Positions 9,191 to 20,878 are shown, counted from the stretch's first letter. The stretch: DNA of 64,000 nt from Pseudomonadota bacterium (GCA_030685065.1 JAUXQH010000135.1:1-64000), one strand, 5' to 3'. The notes: generated by a model from the sequence alone, not told the origin. Translations and numbers: made by a program.

Positions 9191-11725
9191 ATGACGTTGC
9201 GATGGAACGACGAGGCGCGGTGCCTCGATCTCGGCGTGCGCGATCTCCTCGACGAGGGAGACCGGCGCGGCCGCGCGCCGATGGCGCTCTCCGACCGCGC
9301 CCGGATGCGGGCGGGCGCCGACCTCCATCGCGACCTGCAGGCCACGCGGCGAGCCGAGTCGGAGGGGGTGTCCTCCGAGGTCACGCTCCGCCACTCGGTG
9401 GTCGTGCGCGGATGGACCTGCACCGTGCACGGTCGCGCCGACGTGGTCGCCGAGGAGGGGGGCCGCACGGTCGTCGAGGAGATCAAGTCGTCCCTGCTCG
9501 ACGGGGACGCGCTCGCCATGGCCCACACCTTCCCGGTGTGGGAGCGCCAGCTCGCCTTCTACGTGAGCTTCGCCGCGGCCGCGCGGCGGCCCGATCCGGT
9601 CGGGCGCCTGCGCGTCGTGTCGCTCCTCGACGGCGCGGAGCGCATCATCCAGGTGCCGCTCGATCCCGCGCTCGAGTCCTGGATCGTCGCGAGGCTGAAC
9701 GAGCTCGTTCTCGGGCGGGAGGAGCGCCTCGCGTGGTGGGCGCGCCGCCGACAGCTGCCGGTCCGCTTCGCGCACGACGAGGCGCGCACCGGCCAGGACG
9801 CCGTGGTGTCCGCCGTGGAGGAGGGGGTACGGCAGGGCCGCCACGTGCTGCTCGTCGCGCCGACGGGCGTCGGAAAGACCGCCGCGGTGCTGGCCGGCAC
9901 CCTCCGGGCCGCGGCGGCGTCCGGGCAGCGCGTGTGGTGGGCCACGGCGCGCACCACGCAGCAGGCGATGGTCGAGCGCACCGCCGCCGCGATGGCGGCC
10001 AGGGGCACGCCCGTGCGATCGGTCACGCTGCGCGCACGCGAGCGGGCGTGTCGTCGGGGAGGGGAGCCCTGTGACCCCGGCGCCTGCCCGCTCAAGGAGC
10101 CCGCCCCCGACCGGCTCGACGCCGCGCTCCAGGCGCTCGCCGCCCTCGGCCAGCCCGACGCCGACGCGCTCGCGCGGGTGGCCGCAGAGCACCGGCTCTG
10201 CCCGTACGCGCTCGCGCTCTCCTGGCTCGAGCGCTGCGACCTGGTCATCTGCGACTACAACTACGCCTTCGATCCGGACGTGCGGCTGCGCCTCGCGCTG
10301 GCCGACGTGCCCCACGTGCTCGTGGTCGAAGAGGCCCACCAGCTGCCCGACCGCGCGTGCGAGTGGGGCTCCCCGAGCATCGACTCGAAGCTCGTGAGCG
10401 ACGTGTTCGCCGCGCTCCCGGACGACCGCTCCTGGGCGCCCTTCCGCGCGCTCGCACACCAGGTCGCCGAGGGGATCGCGGACGCCGCGCTGCTGGCGAC
10501 CGGGGTGGGGGACAAGGAGGCCGTGCTCGTCGAAGCGAACACCCGGCGCTGGGTGGCTCTCCGCGACGCCGTCGACGATCTCGGCCTCGCCCACGCCGCG
10601 CTCAGCCAGGGCTACCCCCGGCCCGCGCCTCTGCCTCCGCTCCTCCTCCTCGCCGAGCCGCCGCCCTTTCCCTCCGCCCCGACGCCGCCCATGGACCCGT
10701 GGGTGGTGCTCGCGCGCGCCGTGATGCGGTTCGCGGGGGCGCTCGAGCGAGCGGGGGAGGAGACCGTCGCGCTCTGGTCGCCGGGGCCCGCGGTGCTGCC
10801 GGGGACGAGGCTCGAGGTGCCGGGCGGGCGCCTGGCCTTGTCCTGTCGGGACCCCTCTCGGGTCCTCGGGCCGCGCTTCACCGAGGCCCACGCGACGGTG
10901 TCCGTCAGCGCCACGCTCGCCCCCGGCTGGTTCTACCGCGATCGCTGCGGGATGGACGCGGGCAGGGCCCTCGAGGTGGAGGCGCCCTCGCCGTTCCCCC
11001 CCGAGCGGCGCCGCGTCCTCGTCGTCGGCGGCGTGTCCACCGAGTACAAGCACCGCCTCCGCGACCGAGACAAGGTCGCCGACATCGTCGGCCGGACGCT
11101 CGCCGCCGTGCCCGGCAACGCGGCCGTGTTCGTGTCGAGCTTCGAGCAGCTCCGCGATCTCGTCGCGGCCGTGTCACTCCCCGGCCGGGAGCTGCTCGTG
11201 CAGACGCCCGCCATGGACGAGGGGGAGCGCGCCCGTCTGCTCGATCGGATGCGCGACCCGACGGCCCCGCGCGCCCGGGTGCTCGTGGGCGTGCTCGGCG
11301 GCCTGTTCGCAGAGGGCGTGGATCTCCCGGGGGAAGCCCTCCGCGCGGTGCTCGTGGTGGGTCCCGCCCTCCCTCCTCCCACGCTCGAGCGCCGGCTCCT
11401 CCAGGCCTGGTACGAGGAGCGGTTCGACCAGGGCTTCACGCTCGCCTACGTGCAGCCGGGGATGACCCGGGTGGTCCAGGCGGGCGGGCGCGTCGTCAGG
11501 GGGCCCGGCGATCGCGGCGTGGTCGTGCTCATCTGCCAGCGCTTCCTCCGCAACGCCTACGCCGAGTGGCTGCCCGCGCCTTGGGATCCGCGCCGCACGC
11601 GCCGCCCCTGGGAGGACGTGGCCGCCTTCTTCGCGGAGGCGGAGGCAGCGGCCGAGAGCGCGGCCGACGCGGCGTCCGGAGAGCCCTCGTCGGAGCCTAT
11701 GGCGTTGCAGCCACCAGAAGCGTAG
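9191..11725 (+). CDS. PD-(D/E)XK nuclease domain fused to XPD/DinG-like Fe-S DEAH helicase
   Basis: N-terminal GRADVV...VVEEIKSS...ERQLAFY (RecB/Cas4-type motifs); VAPTGVGKTAAV Walker A; C-RRGGEP-C-DPGA-C...RL-C cysteine cluster; VVEEAHQL DEAH-like box. Confidence 0.85.
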   Translation: MTLRWNDEARCLDLGVRDLLDEGDRRGRAPMALSDRARMRAGADLHRDLQATRRAESEGVSSEVTLRHSVVVRGWTCTVHGRADVVAEEGGRTVVEEIKSSLLDGDALAMAHTFPVWERQLAFYVSFAAAARRPDPVGRLRVVSLLDGAERIIQVPLDPALESWIVARLNELVLGREERLAWWARRRQLPVRFAHDEARTGQDAVVSAVEEGVRQGRHVLLVAPTGVGKTAAVLAGTLRAAAASGQRVWWATARTTQQAMVERTAAAMAARGTPVRSVTLRARERACRRGGEPCDPGACPLKEPAPDRLDAALQALAALGQPDADALARVAAEHRLCPYALALSWLERCDLVICDYNYAFDPDVRLRLALADVPHVLVVEEAHQLPDRACEWGSPSIDSKLVSDVFAALPDDRSWAPFRALAHQVAEGIADAALLATGVGDKEAVLVEANTRRWVALRDAVDDLGLAHAALSQGYPRPAPLPPLLLLAEPPPFPSAPTPPMDPWVVLARAVMRFAGALERAGEETVALWSPGPAVLPGTRLEVPGGRLALSCRDPSRVLGPRFTEAHATVSVSATLAPGWFYRDRCGMDAGRALEVEAPSPFPPERRRVLVVGGVSTEYKHRLRDRDKVADIVGRTLAAVPGNAAVFVSSFEQLRDLVAAVSLPGRELLVQTPAMDEGERARLLDRMRDPTAPRARVLVGVLGGLFAEGVDLPGEALRAVLVVGPALPPPTLERRLLQAWYEERFDQGFTLAYVQPGMTRVVQAGGRVVRGPGDRGVVVLICQRFLRNAYAEWLPAPWDPRRTRRPWEDVAAFFAEAEAAAESAADAASGEPSSEPMALQPPEA

Positions 11726-11773
11726 GCGGACCGCGGGCATCGCTGTAGACTGGCGGCCCCCCCGGAGGCGTTC

Positions 11774-13699
11774 GTGCGCCTGTTCCCCCTCGTCCTGCTC
11801 CTCGCCTGCTCCGACTACGATCTCCGGCAGTCCACCGACGACAAGGGTGTCGAGGAGGACACCGGCGCGGACGGCCCGGACACGGACACCGACGAGGAGC
11901 CCTACCCCGAGGACACCGACCCGAACCTCTGCGAGGAACGCGACATCCCGGCGCGATCGATCGCGCAGAACGAGGAGTGCTACTCCGAGGGGCCCACCGT
12001 CGGCAGCTTCACCCCGATCGTGGAGTGGACGAAGGATCGCTGGAGCGTGGACCCCAGCTCCAACAACGTGATGATGATGCCGGCCGTCGGCTCGCTCACG
12101 GACGACGACGGGGACGGCGATGCCGACGCGGACGACGTCCCTGACATCGTGCTGATCAGCTACGGCGGGGACGGGACGCTGCGGGCCGTCAGCGGGGACG
12201 GCGGCGCGGAGATCTTCAACGTGGGGGGCCAGGGCCTCCAAGGCCAGGGCGGCGTGGCGCTCGGCGACATCGATGGGGACGGATGGACCGACATCGTCGC
12301 GGTCACGACGAACGCGGTCAAGGCGTTCGACGCCTCCGGCACCCTGATGTGGACCAGCGGCACGCTCTCCGGCCTCATCTACGGGACCTCCGACAACCCG
12401 GCGATCTCCGACATGGACGGCGACGGCCGCCCGGAGATCATCGTCGGCGGCGCCATCATCGACGCGACGGGTCGCGTGGTGGGGCGCGGCGCCCACGGCA
12501 TCGGCGGCGTGAACAACCAGAACGTCGGCACCACCTCGTTCGCGGTCGACCTCGACGGGGACGGCGAACAAGAGGTCGTCACCGGGAACGCCGCGTACAG
12601 TCGCGACGGCACCGCGCTCTGGTACAACCGCCAGGATGACGGCTACGTGGCCGTCGGCAACTTCGACGGCGACGACGACGCGGAGATCGTCGTCTCGACG
12701 GGCGGGCAGGTTCGCCTCCAGGACACGGACGGCACGGTGCTCTGCACCAACCGGATCCCCGGCGCCGACACGGCGGGGTACGGCGGGCCTCCCACCGTGG
12801 CCGACTTCGACGGCGATGGGGACGCCGAGTTCGCGCTCGCCGCGGGCTCCCGCTACTCGGTCTTCGAGTCGGACTGCTCGATCACCTGGCAGGCCGTCAC
12901 CCAGGACGGCTCGTCGGGCAACACCGGCTCGAGCGTCTTCGACTTCGAGGGCGACGGCATCGCGGAGGCCGTGTACGCCGATGAGACCCGCCTGTGGGTG
13001 TTCGCCGGCCCCGACGGCGCCATCAAGCTGGAGAGCTCCCAACACTCGAACGCGACGTGGCTCGAGTACCCCGCGATCGCCGATGTCGACGGGGACGGCC
13101 AGGCCGAGATCGTCGTGGCGAACACCCCCTACGGCGCCTCGTTCACCGGCATCACCGTCTTCGGGGACGCGGACGAGTCCTGGCGCTCGGGGCGCAAGGT
13201 CTGGAACCAGCACGCGTACCACATCACGAACGTGGAAGACGACGGCGGCATCCCGCGAAACGCCGACCAGAACTGGTTGACCTACAACAACTTCCGCTCG
13301 GGGGACATCGGCGCAGGCGGGGCCGGCGGCTACTCCGGGCCGGATCTGGTGGTCGAGGTCGAGGATGTCTGCATCGACGAGTGCGACGAGGGCCGTCTCA
13401 CCGTGTGGGTGACCGTCGGAAACGTCGGCTTCGAGGACGTAGAGACGGACTTCGATCTGAAGCTGATCGGCGTGGACGACACGGGGGGCGAGCGCCTCCT
13501 GGAGCAGTTCACCGTCACCGACACCATCGTGGCGGGCATGCGCCTCGCCGCCTTCGAAGTCGTGATCGACCCGGTGTCGGCCACCCTCGCGAGCGTGTAC
13601 GCCAAGGTGGACAAGGGGAACGACGCGCCGGACGACGACGTGTCCGAGTGCGTCGAGGACAACAACGAGAACGACTACAACGAGAACCTTTGTCCGTAG
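11774..13699 (+). CDS. FG-GAP/VCBS-repeat lipoprotein
   Basis: GTG start; MRLFPLVLLLACSDYD lipobox; repeated DIDGDGWTDIVAV, DMDGDGRPEIIVGG, DVDGDGQAEIVVAN. Confidence 0.8.
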   Translation: MRLFPLVLLLACSDYDLRQSTDDKGVEEDTGADGPDTDTDEEPYPEDTDPNLCEERDIPARSIAQNEECYSEGPTVGSFTPIVEWTKDRWSVDPSSNNVMMMPAVGSLTDDDGDGDADADDVPDIVLISYGGDGTLRAVSGDGGAEIFNVGGQGLQGQGGVALGDIDGDGWTDIVAVTTNAVKAFDASGTLMWTSGTLSGLIYGTSDNPAISDMDGDGRPEIIVGGAIIDATGRVVGRGAHGIGGVNNQNVGTTSFAVDLDGDGEQEVVTGNAAYSRDGTALWYNRQDDGYVAVGNFDGDDDAEIVVSTGGQVRLQDTDGTVLCTNRIPGADTAGYGGPPTVADFDGDGDAEFALAAGSRYSVFESDCSITWQAVTQDGSSGNTGSSVFDFEGDGIAEAVYADETRLWVFAGPDGAIKLESSQHSNATWLEYPAIADVDGDGQAEIVVANTPYGASFTGITVFGDADESWRSGRKVWNQHAYHITNVEDDGGIPRNADQNWLTYNNFRSGDIGAGGAGGYSGPDLVVEVEDVCIDECDEGRLTVWVTVGNVGFEDVETDFDLKLIGVDDTGGERLLEQFTVTDTIVAGMRLAAFEVVIDPVSATLASVYAKVDKGNDAPDDDVSECVEDNNENDYNENLCP

Positions 13700-13868
13700 T
13701 CCGCCGGGCTCCCGCTCGTTTCCTGGCGCCCCCACGCTCCCGGGTGAGCCGCGTGCATTTGTGCTCGGGGCTGCGTACCGATAGGTAGGCGGGCTCGAGG
13801 AGGCCTTACTGGACGCGGATCGTCTGCTGGAGCTCAGGAAGCCGTTCGAGGATCTCGAGGCGTCCGCC

Positions 13869-15212
13869 GTGCGGATCGCCGCCGCGCGCCCGGGCGAGCT
13901 CCATGACGACGCGCTCTCGGCCATTCGCTACGTCCTGAACTTCGCGAAGTTGCTGGTCATCCGGGATCGCGCGGGGGTCGACCACGACGTGCAGGGCTTC
14001 ATGGCCTCGCACGCGTGGAAGGTGCGCGACGCGCTCACTCCGCACCTGCTGGAGGAGCCCTCCTTGTGGGGCGCCATGCGGGTGCTCCCCGAGCTCGTGG
14101 CGCTCACCCGGGATCGGCGCACCCGGCTCCTCGAACACTTCCCGCTCGACCGCGACAGCCTCGAGGCCGAGGTGACGACGCGGCAGTTGGTCGTCGTGTG
14201 CGGCGGGGGAGGAGGCGCCGGCTACGGCTACGCGGGCGCGTGGACCCTGTTCCATCGTCGCGGGCTGCAGCCCGAGCTCATCGCCGGTACGTCGATCGGA
14301 TCGTTGTTGGGGCTGTTCCGCGCGCGCCGACGCGTGTTCGACGGGGCGCCGCTCGTGGCCGCGGCCAAGCGCCTCTCGTGGGAGACCGTCTTCCGCGTCC
14401 TCCAGATCGAGAGCCGCTACGGCCTGCCCGCCACCCTGCGCCTCTACCTGCGGAGCGCGATCGGCTCGTTGTTCGAGACGCCCGACGGGCGCCCGCTCAC
14501 CTTCAGGGACCTCGAGATCCCGCTGCTCATCGTCACGACCGGCATCGGTGTCGAGGCGCTCAAGCACGATCTCTCGTACTACGAGCACTTCCTCGATGAC
14601 GCCGTTCGGCCGGGCGTGAAGCTCCAGGTCTCAACCCTGGCAAAGGTCGGGCAGGTCGCGACGATCTTCCGCGAGCTCTTGTCCACGCCCGACGCGCTCC
14701 GGGAGGTCGTGTTCGGGTCGGACCCCGCGACCTACGACGCCGACGTCCTGGATGCGGCCGGGTTCTCCTCCTCGATCCCGGGGCTCATCCACTACGACGT
14801 GCTCCGCGACGATCGCCGGATGAAGGTCCTGCTCGACGAGCTGTACGCGCGCTACGGCATCACGCGCCTCGCGGAGGGCGGCATCGTCAACAACGTGCCG
14901 GTGCGGCCCGCGTTCACCGAGGCGATGTCCGGGCGCCTCGTGCGTCGTAATCCGTATATTGTCGCGCTCGATTGTTTTCCGCCGAGGATGCGGGCGATCA
15001 TGTTCTACGGCGTGCAACAGATCGTGCGCCCGAACGTCCTGCGGAACATCCCCTACGCGAACACCTACCTGGCGATGGAGCGTACGCTCTCGCCGCTCAA
15101 CCTCGTCCCGAACGTGCCCGACGTGAACAAGGCGATGAACTGGACGATGGAGGAGCTCGAGCCCCACATGCCGGTCATCGAGCGGATGTGCACCCCGTTC
15201 CGCCCGATCTGA
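13869..15212 (+). CDS. patatin-like phospholipase
   Basis: VVCGGGGGAGYGYAGAWTLFHRRGLQPELIAGTSIGSLLGLF (G-X-S-X-G nucleophile); EGGIVNNVPV. Confidence 0.85.
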   Translation: MRIAAARPGELHDDALSAIRYVLNFAKLLVIRDRAGVDHDVQGFMASHAWKVRDALTPHLLEEPSLWGAMRVLPELVALTRDRRTRLLEHFPLDRDSLEAEVTTRQLVVVCGGGGGAGYGYAGAWTLFHRRGLQPELIAGTSIGSLLGLFRARRRVFDGAPLVAAAKRLSWETVFRVLQIESRYGLPATLRLYLRSAIGSLFETPDGRPLTFRDLEIPLLIVTTGIGVEALKHDLSYYEHFLDDAVRPGVKLQVSTLAKVGQVATIFRELLSTPDALREVVFGSDPATYDADVLDAAGFSSSIPGLIHYDVLRDDRRMKVLLDELYARYGITRLAEGGIVNNVPVRPAFTEAMSGRLVRRNPYIVALDCFPPRMRAIMFYGVQQIVRPNVLRNIPYANTYLAMERTLSPLNLVPNVPDVNKAMNWTMEELEPHMPVIERMCTPFRPI

Positions 15213-15219
15213 CCCGCGT

Positions 15220-16385
15220 TCAGCGCGCGGTGACGGATGCGCTGGCGCGCGCCGTCGCGGGAAAGGCCAGCGCGACCGCGCCGATCAGCAGCACGCCGGC
15301 CGCGTAGAAGGGGGCCGCGGGGCCGCCCGCGGTGAAGAGGATCCCCCCCAGGGCGGGGCCTGTCGCGCGGGCGAGCGCGCTGATCGACTGCGCGCTGCCG
15401 AGGACGGTTCCCTGGTCGCCGGCGGCGGCGCTGCGCGAGATGAGCGACTGGAGGCTCGGCGTCGCGAGCCCCTGGCCCACGGCGAGCAGGCAGAACACGC
15501 CGGCGAGGGCGTAGCCGGGGGGAGCCGTGGGGAGCGCCAGGATGCCGAGGGTGAGGAGGCCGAGGCCCACGGGGACCAGGGGCCGCTCGCCGAAGCGCTT
15601 GACCAACCGCCCGATGAGCCCCCCCTGCACGACGATGCCGAGGATGCCGACCAGCCCGAAAAGCCGCCCGATCTCCGCTGGCTCCATCCCGTGCGTCGCC
15701 TTGGCGAAGAGCGTGAACGTGCTCTCCATCAGGGCGAACGAGAAGACCTGCACGAAGGTCAACGCGATGCAGAGGCCGATCGCCGGCGCGGTGAGGGCGC
15801 TCCAGAGGGCGGCCGGCGCGATCGACCGGCGCGAGGGCAAAGAGCCGGCGTGGCGCGTCTCCGGGAGCCAGGCGAGCGCGAGCACGAAGTTCAGCGCGGA
15901 GAGGCCGGCCGCGAGCCAGAGGGGGAGCGTGAGGGAGGTCGTGGCGAGCTCGCCGCCGATGAACGGCCCGAGCGTGAAGCCGATGCCGAACGCGGCGCCG
16001 ATGAGGCCCATGCCCTTGGCGCGGTTCTCGGGCGTCGTCAGATCGGCCATGCACGCCTGCGCCGTGGAGATGTTGGCCGTCATCGCGCCGTGGAGGGTGC
16101 GGAACAGGAACAGCATCCACAGCGAGTTCGCCGAGGCAAAGCCCGCGAGCATCACGGCGGTGAGGCCCACCGACAACAACAGCACCGGGCGCCGCCCGAT
16201 GCGATCCGAGAGCTGGCCCCAGAGGGGGGCCGCCACGAACTGGGCGAGCGAGTAGCAGGCCATCAGGAGCGTGACCTGGAGCGGCGTGGCCGAGAAGTCC
16301 AGGGCGTAGAACGGGAGGAGCGGGATGACGATCCCGAACCCGACCAGGTCGAGGACCACGGTGAGGAATACGACGAGGATCGGCT

Positions 16386-16389
<4 letters not shown>
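15220..16389 (-). CDS. MFS transporter
   Basis: MKPILVVFLTVVLDLVGFGIVIPLLPFYA...GQLSDRIGRRPVLLLS; ATG at 16389 inside longer ORF. Confidence 0.9.
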
Positions 16390-17162
<773 letters not shown>

Positions 17163-17244
17163 GGAGCCTCCGGAGCCCCACGGTCTAACCCGCCGTTCCG
17201 CGGGGCGGAGTGACGGCGGAACGAACGAGACGGGATCGACGGAG

Positions 17245-18699
17245 CTACGGGTCCTCCCTGGCGATGCGGGTCAGGAGCACCAGCTCCAGCATCGTGTCCC
17301 CGTCCACGTCGGTCGTGGCGAGTACGCTGCCGGTCTCGAGGTACTGGCGATCGGCCGCGACGGTGGTGGGCGCGCCGCTCATGAACTGGGTCGTCGGCCA
17401 CGCGGTGTAGGGGCCCCGCCACACGGTGGCCGCCCCCGCGCGGGTGGCCGAGGCGAGCCCGGTGCTGTTCGTCCCGGGTGCGCCGACGACGAGGTCGTTC
17501 ACGCCGTCGCCGTCGAGGTCGGCGATGTGGACGGCCGCTCCGAAATTGCCCCGCGCGAACTCGCCCCGGAGGGTGCGGGCGGGGCCCGGGGTCGCCAGAA
17601 TTCCCTCGCTCTCGAGTCGGGCCCGAAGGTCGCTCCCCGCGTACACCATGACCGCGCCCGTGGCATCGTCGTCTCCGCTCCCGCCGTCCGCCCCGGGAGC
17701 TCCTACGACCAGCTCGCTCAGGCCGTCGCCATCGAGGTCGCCCACGGCGATCGCCGAGCCGAAATTGGCGCCGGGCTCGCTCCCCGAGAGGACGAGGGCG
17801 GGGTCCGCGGCGACGTCGACGGGGCTGGTCCAGATCGAGACGGCGCCGGCGCCGTTCCGGGCGATGCCGCTCGCGTAGGGCGCGGCCACCACGAGCTCGG
17901 GGAACGCGTCGTCGTCGAGGGAGGTGGAGCAGCTCACCGCGTCGCCGAAACGCGCGCCGTCTCCACCGCCGAAGAGCTGGGGGAGATCGGCGCTGGACGC
18001 GAGCGTGGCCGGCATCGTGGCGGAGAGCGCAACGCTGAGCGAGCCGGCGAGGGCGGCGGCCCCGGGAGAGGCCCACGGGGCCGTCGCCGCCCAATCGGCG
18101 AGGCCGTCGGCATCGAGGTCGCCGCATGCCCAGACGCCTTCGCCGAAGTGGTCCTCCGCGTGCTCGCCGACCACGATCTGGGGGGCCGTGGCCCCGGCGA
18201 GCGAGGCGTCCGCGCCCTCGTAGAGGAAAACGGCGCCGACCGCGGAGAGCGTAGGCCCCGCGTCGCGAGCCGGCGCCCCGACGATCAGCCGCGTGCCGCC
18301 GTCGATGCCCTCCCCCAGGGCGACGGCCGCGCCGAAGCGCTCGCCCGTACCCCCGCCGGGAAGGACCGCGGTGAGGGCGCCGCCGCGCAGGAGGGACGCT
18401 CCGTCATGCCAGCGGACCTGGTCGGCGGCGGGGATGCCCAGCAGCAGCCCGCTGTCGACCCCGAGCACGGCCCAGTCGAAGCCGTCGGCATCCGCGCCGT
18501 TCGTCGCGAGCGCGGGCGAGAGGGCGTCCACATCGGCGAAGTCGAGATCCTCCGCCCGGAAGATCCCGATGGAGGCGCGTGGATAGAGCGCTCCGCAGCC
18601 CGCGCCCTCGCAGGGAGCGGGGCACCCGGTCAACAACCCCACAGAGAGCAGGAAGAGGCCCGTGTAAGGAGGGTCGAACGATGTTAATGGCGTCGACAA
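17245..18699 (-). CDS. FG-GAP repeat lipoprotein
   Basis: Probable TTG start: MSTPLTSFDPPYTGLFLLSVGLLTGC lipobox; VGDLDGDGLSELVVGAPGAD, IADLDGDGVNDLVVGAPG repeats. Confidence 0.75.
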   Translation of the reverse strand: MSTPLTSFDPPYTGLFLLSVGLLTGCPAPCEGAGCGALYPRASIGIFRAEDLDFADVDALSPALATNGADADGFDWAVLGVDSGLLLGIPAADQVRWHDGASLLRGGALTAVLPGGGTGERFGAAVALGEGIDGGTRLIVGAPARDAGPTLSAVGAVFLYEGADASLAGATAPQIVVGEHAEDHFGEGVWACGDLDADGLADWAATAPWASPGAAALAGSLSVALSATMPATLASSADLPQLFGGGDGARFGDAVSCSTSLDDDAFPELVVAAPYASGIARNGAGAVSIWTSPVDVAADPALVLSGSEPGANFGSAIAVGDLDGDGLSELVVGAPGADGGSGDDDATGAVMVYAGSDLRARLESEGILATPGPARTLRGEFARGNFGAAVHIADLDGDGVNDLVVGAPGTNSTGLASATRAGAATVWRGPYTAWPTTQFMSGAPTTVAADRQYLETGSVLATTDVDGDTMLELVLLTRIAREDP

Positions 18700-18732
18700 T
18701 TCCGGCCTTCCGTCCGAATAGAAGGAGCTCGC

Positions 18733-20007
18733 ATGCCGCAGGTATATACGGTCATCCTCGGGGGGGGGCGCGGTCAGCGGCTCTACCCGCTGACGATGCA
18801 TCGCGCGAAGCCGGCCGTGCCGGTGGGCGGCAAGTACCGGCTCATCGACATCCCCATTTCGAACGCGATCAATTCGGGGTTTCGGCATATCGCCGTGTTG
18901 ACGCAGTACAACTCGGCCTCGCTCAACTCGCACATCACCAACACCTACCGCTTCGACATGTTCGGGCAGGGGCAGGTCGAGGTGCTCGCAGCCGAGCAGA
19001 CGGACGACGGCGGGGACTGGTACCAGGGCACCGCCGACGCCGTGCGCAAGCAGATCCGGCGGCTCACGGCGTGGGGGGTGGAGCACCTCATCATCCTGTC
19101 CGGCGATCATCTGTACCGCATGAACTACCGGGAGATGTACGACCGTCACATCGCGACCGACGCGGACGCCACGATGAGCGTCATTCCGGTCCCGCGGAAG
19201 GACGTCACCGGGCTCGGGGTGCTCTCCGTCGACGAGCAGGGGCAGGTGGTGGCCTTCCGCGAGAAGCCCCGCGCGGACGAGGACATCTCGGAGATGCGCT
19301 CGCCCCCGCCCTTGCGCCGCGCGTGGAACCTCTCGGATGACGAGTTCCTGGTCAGCATGGGCGTCTACATCTTCCGCCTGTCGGCCCTCCGCGAGATCCT
19401 CGCGAACCCCGCGAACATGGACTTCGGGAAGCACATCCTCCCCGACATGATCCGCACGCATCGGGTCTCGGCGCACCTCTTCCGGGGCTATTGGCGGGAC
19501 ATCGGGACCATCGCCAGCCTGTACGAGGCCAACCTCGCCCTGACGGAGGAGGAGCCCTCCTTCCGGTTCCACCATCCGGACGGGCCGATCTACACCCGCC
19601 AGCGATTCCTCCCGGCCAGCAAGCTGCTGGACGCGGCGGTGCGGCGCAGCATCCTATCGGACGGCTGCCTGCTGTTCGGCGGAGAGCTCGATCATTGCGT
19701 GATCGGCATCCGCTCGCGCGTTCAGAAGGGCGCCTGCTTGAAGGACGTCGTGATGATGGGCGCGGACTATTACGAAGACGACGAGGTCCGCGCGGCCAAC
19801 CTCCAGCGGGGGATCCAGCCGGTCGGCGTGGGCCGTGGCTGCGTGATCGAGCGCGCGATCCTCGACAAGAACGCGCGCATCGGGCCCGGCTGCATCATCC
19901 GCGGCGGGGAGGATCGCCCGGATCAGGACGGCGACGGATGGTACATCCGGGATGGGATCGTGATCGTCCCGAAGGACGCCACGCTGCCGGAGGGGACCGT
20001 CATCTGA
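18733..20007 (+). CDS. glgC: glucose-1-phosphate adenylyltransferase
   Basis: VYTVILGGGRGQRLYPLTMHRAKPAVPVGGKYRLIDIPISNAINSGFRHIAVLTQYNSASLNSHI. Confidence 0.95.
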   Translation: MPQVYTVILGGGRGQRLYPLTMHRAKPAVPVGGKYRLIDIPISNAINSGFRHIAVLTQYNSASLNSHITNTYRFDMFGQGQVEVLAAEQTDDGGDWYQGTADAVRKQIRRLTAWGVEHLIILSGDHLYRMNYREMYDRHIATDADATMSVIPVPRKDVTGLGVLSVDEQGQVVAFREKPRADEDISEMRSPPPLRRAWNLSDDEFLVSMGVYIFRLSALREILANPANMDFGKHILPDMIRTHRVSAHLFRGYWRDIGTIASLYEANLALTEEEPSFRFHHPDGPIYTRQRFLPASKLLDAAVRRSILSDGCLLFGGELDHCVIGIRSRVQKGACLKDVVMMGADYYEDDEVRAANLQRGIQPVGVGRGCVIERAILDKNARIGPGCIIRGGEDRPDQDGDGWYIRDGIVIVPKDATLPEGTVI

Positions 20008-20034
20008 CGCCGATGGGAAGACGCGGTCGGGAGG

Positions 20035-20877
20035 CTACTTGCCGCCCTTCTTCTTCTTCTTGTCGGGAGGCGGCGCTACGACGGGAACCATGTCCTCGAC
20101 GTGCTTCGCGACGAGGAGCTCGACACGGCGGTTGGCTTCCCAGGCCGCCTCGGTCTCCGCGGGGTCGACAGGGACGGACTCGCCGAACCCCGCCGCGAGC
20201 AGGCGGTCGGCGGGGATGCCGGCCTTGACGAGGTAGGCGACCACCGAGGAGGACCGCGACTCGGACAAGGTCTGGTTGTAGGCGGCCTCGCCGCGGCTGT
20301 CGGTGTGCCCCTCGACGCGCACCAGGAGGATCTCGGGATGCGCCTGGAGCGCGGTAGCCACCGCGTCGAGGAGGCCGAAGCTCTCTCCGAGGATCACGGC
20401 GCTCTCGAGCTCGAAGTAGATCTTGTCCGACAGATCGATGCGGTCACGCTTCACGGTGACCGCGATCGGCGGGGCGATCCTGGGCATCGGGCCCACGCGC
20501 GTCACGAACGTGCGGATGCTGCCCGTGGGGACCTCGAGCGCGACCATGTGGAGGCCGAACGTGAGGCCCTCGAGCCGCATCGTGGCGTAGGGCCCGATCG
20601 TGCCGATGGGGAGGCCGTTCACCGCCACCTCTGCCCAGGAGGACAGGGGGTTGGTGAAGACCAGCGCTCGCTCGCTCTGTGCGGCCAGGTTCGGCACCTC
20701 CTCCGCGTCGGCGGGGAGGGGCGGCTTGATCGGCGAGAGCTGCCCGAGGGCGACCGCGGGGTCGACCACGAGCGACTCGAGGCCAGAAAAGGGCGCCTTG
20801 GTCCAGCGGACGTTCGTGTCGAACGTCGCGACGTGGGTGGCGAAGGCGAGGCCGATGAGGGAGAACAGCATGAGCAA
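20035..20877 (-). CDS. OmpA-family C-terminal domain protein
   Basis: IYFELESAVILGESFGLLDAVATALQAHPEILLVRVEGHTDSRGEAAYNQTLSESRSSSVVAYLVKAGI. Confidence 0.85.
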   Translation of the reverse strand: MLMLFSLIGLAFATHVATFDTNVRWTKAPFSGLESLVVDPAVALGQLSPIKPPLPADAEEVPNLAAQSERALVFTNPLSSWAEVAVNGLPIGTIGPYATMRLEGLTFGLHMVALEVPTGSIRTFVTRVGPMPRIAPPIAVTVKRDRIDLSDKIYFELESAVILGESFGLLDAVATALQAHPEILLVRVEGHTDSRGEAAYNQTLSESRSSSVVAYLVKAGIPADRLLAAGFGESVPVDPAETEAAWEANRRVELLVAKHVEDMVPVVAPPPDKKKKKGGK

Positions 20878-20878
20878 C

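Noticed and set aside
7880-11053. 1057-aa minus-strand ORF
   Set aside because: Antisense to the carboxypeptidase, YkgJ and nuclease-helicase genes; Arg/Gly/Pro/Ala-rich composition typical of shadow ORFs in high-GC DNA.
11174-13924. 916-aa minus-strand ORF
   Set aside because: Antisense shadow of the helicase C-terminus and FG-GAP lipoprotein; no recognisable motifs.
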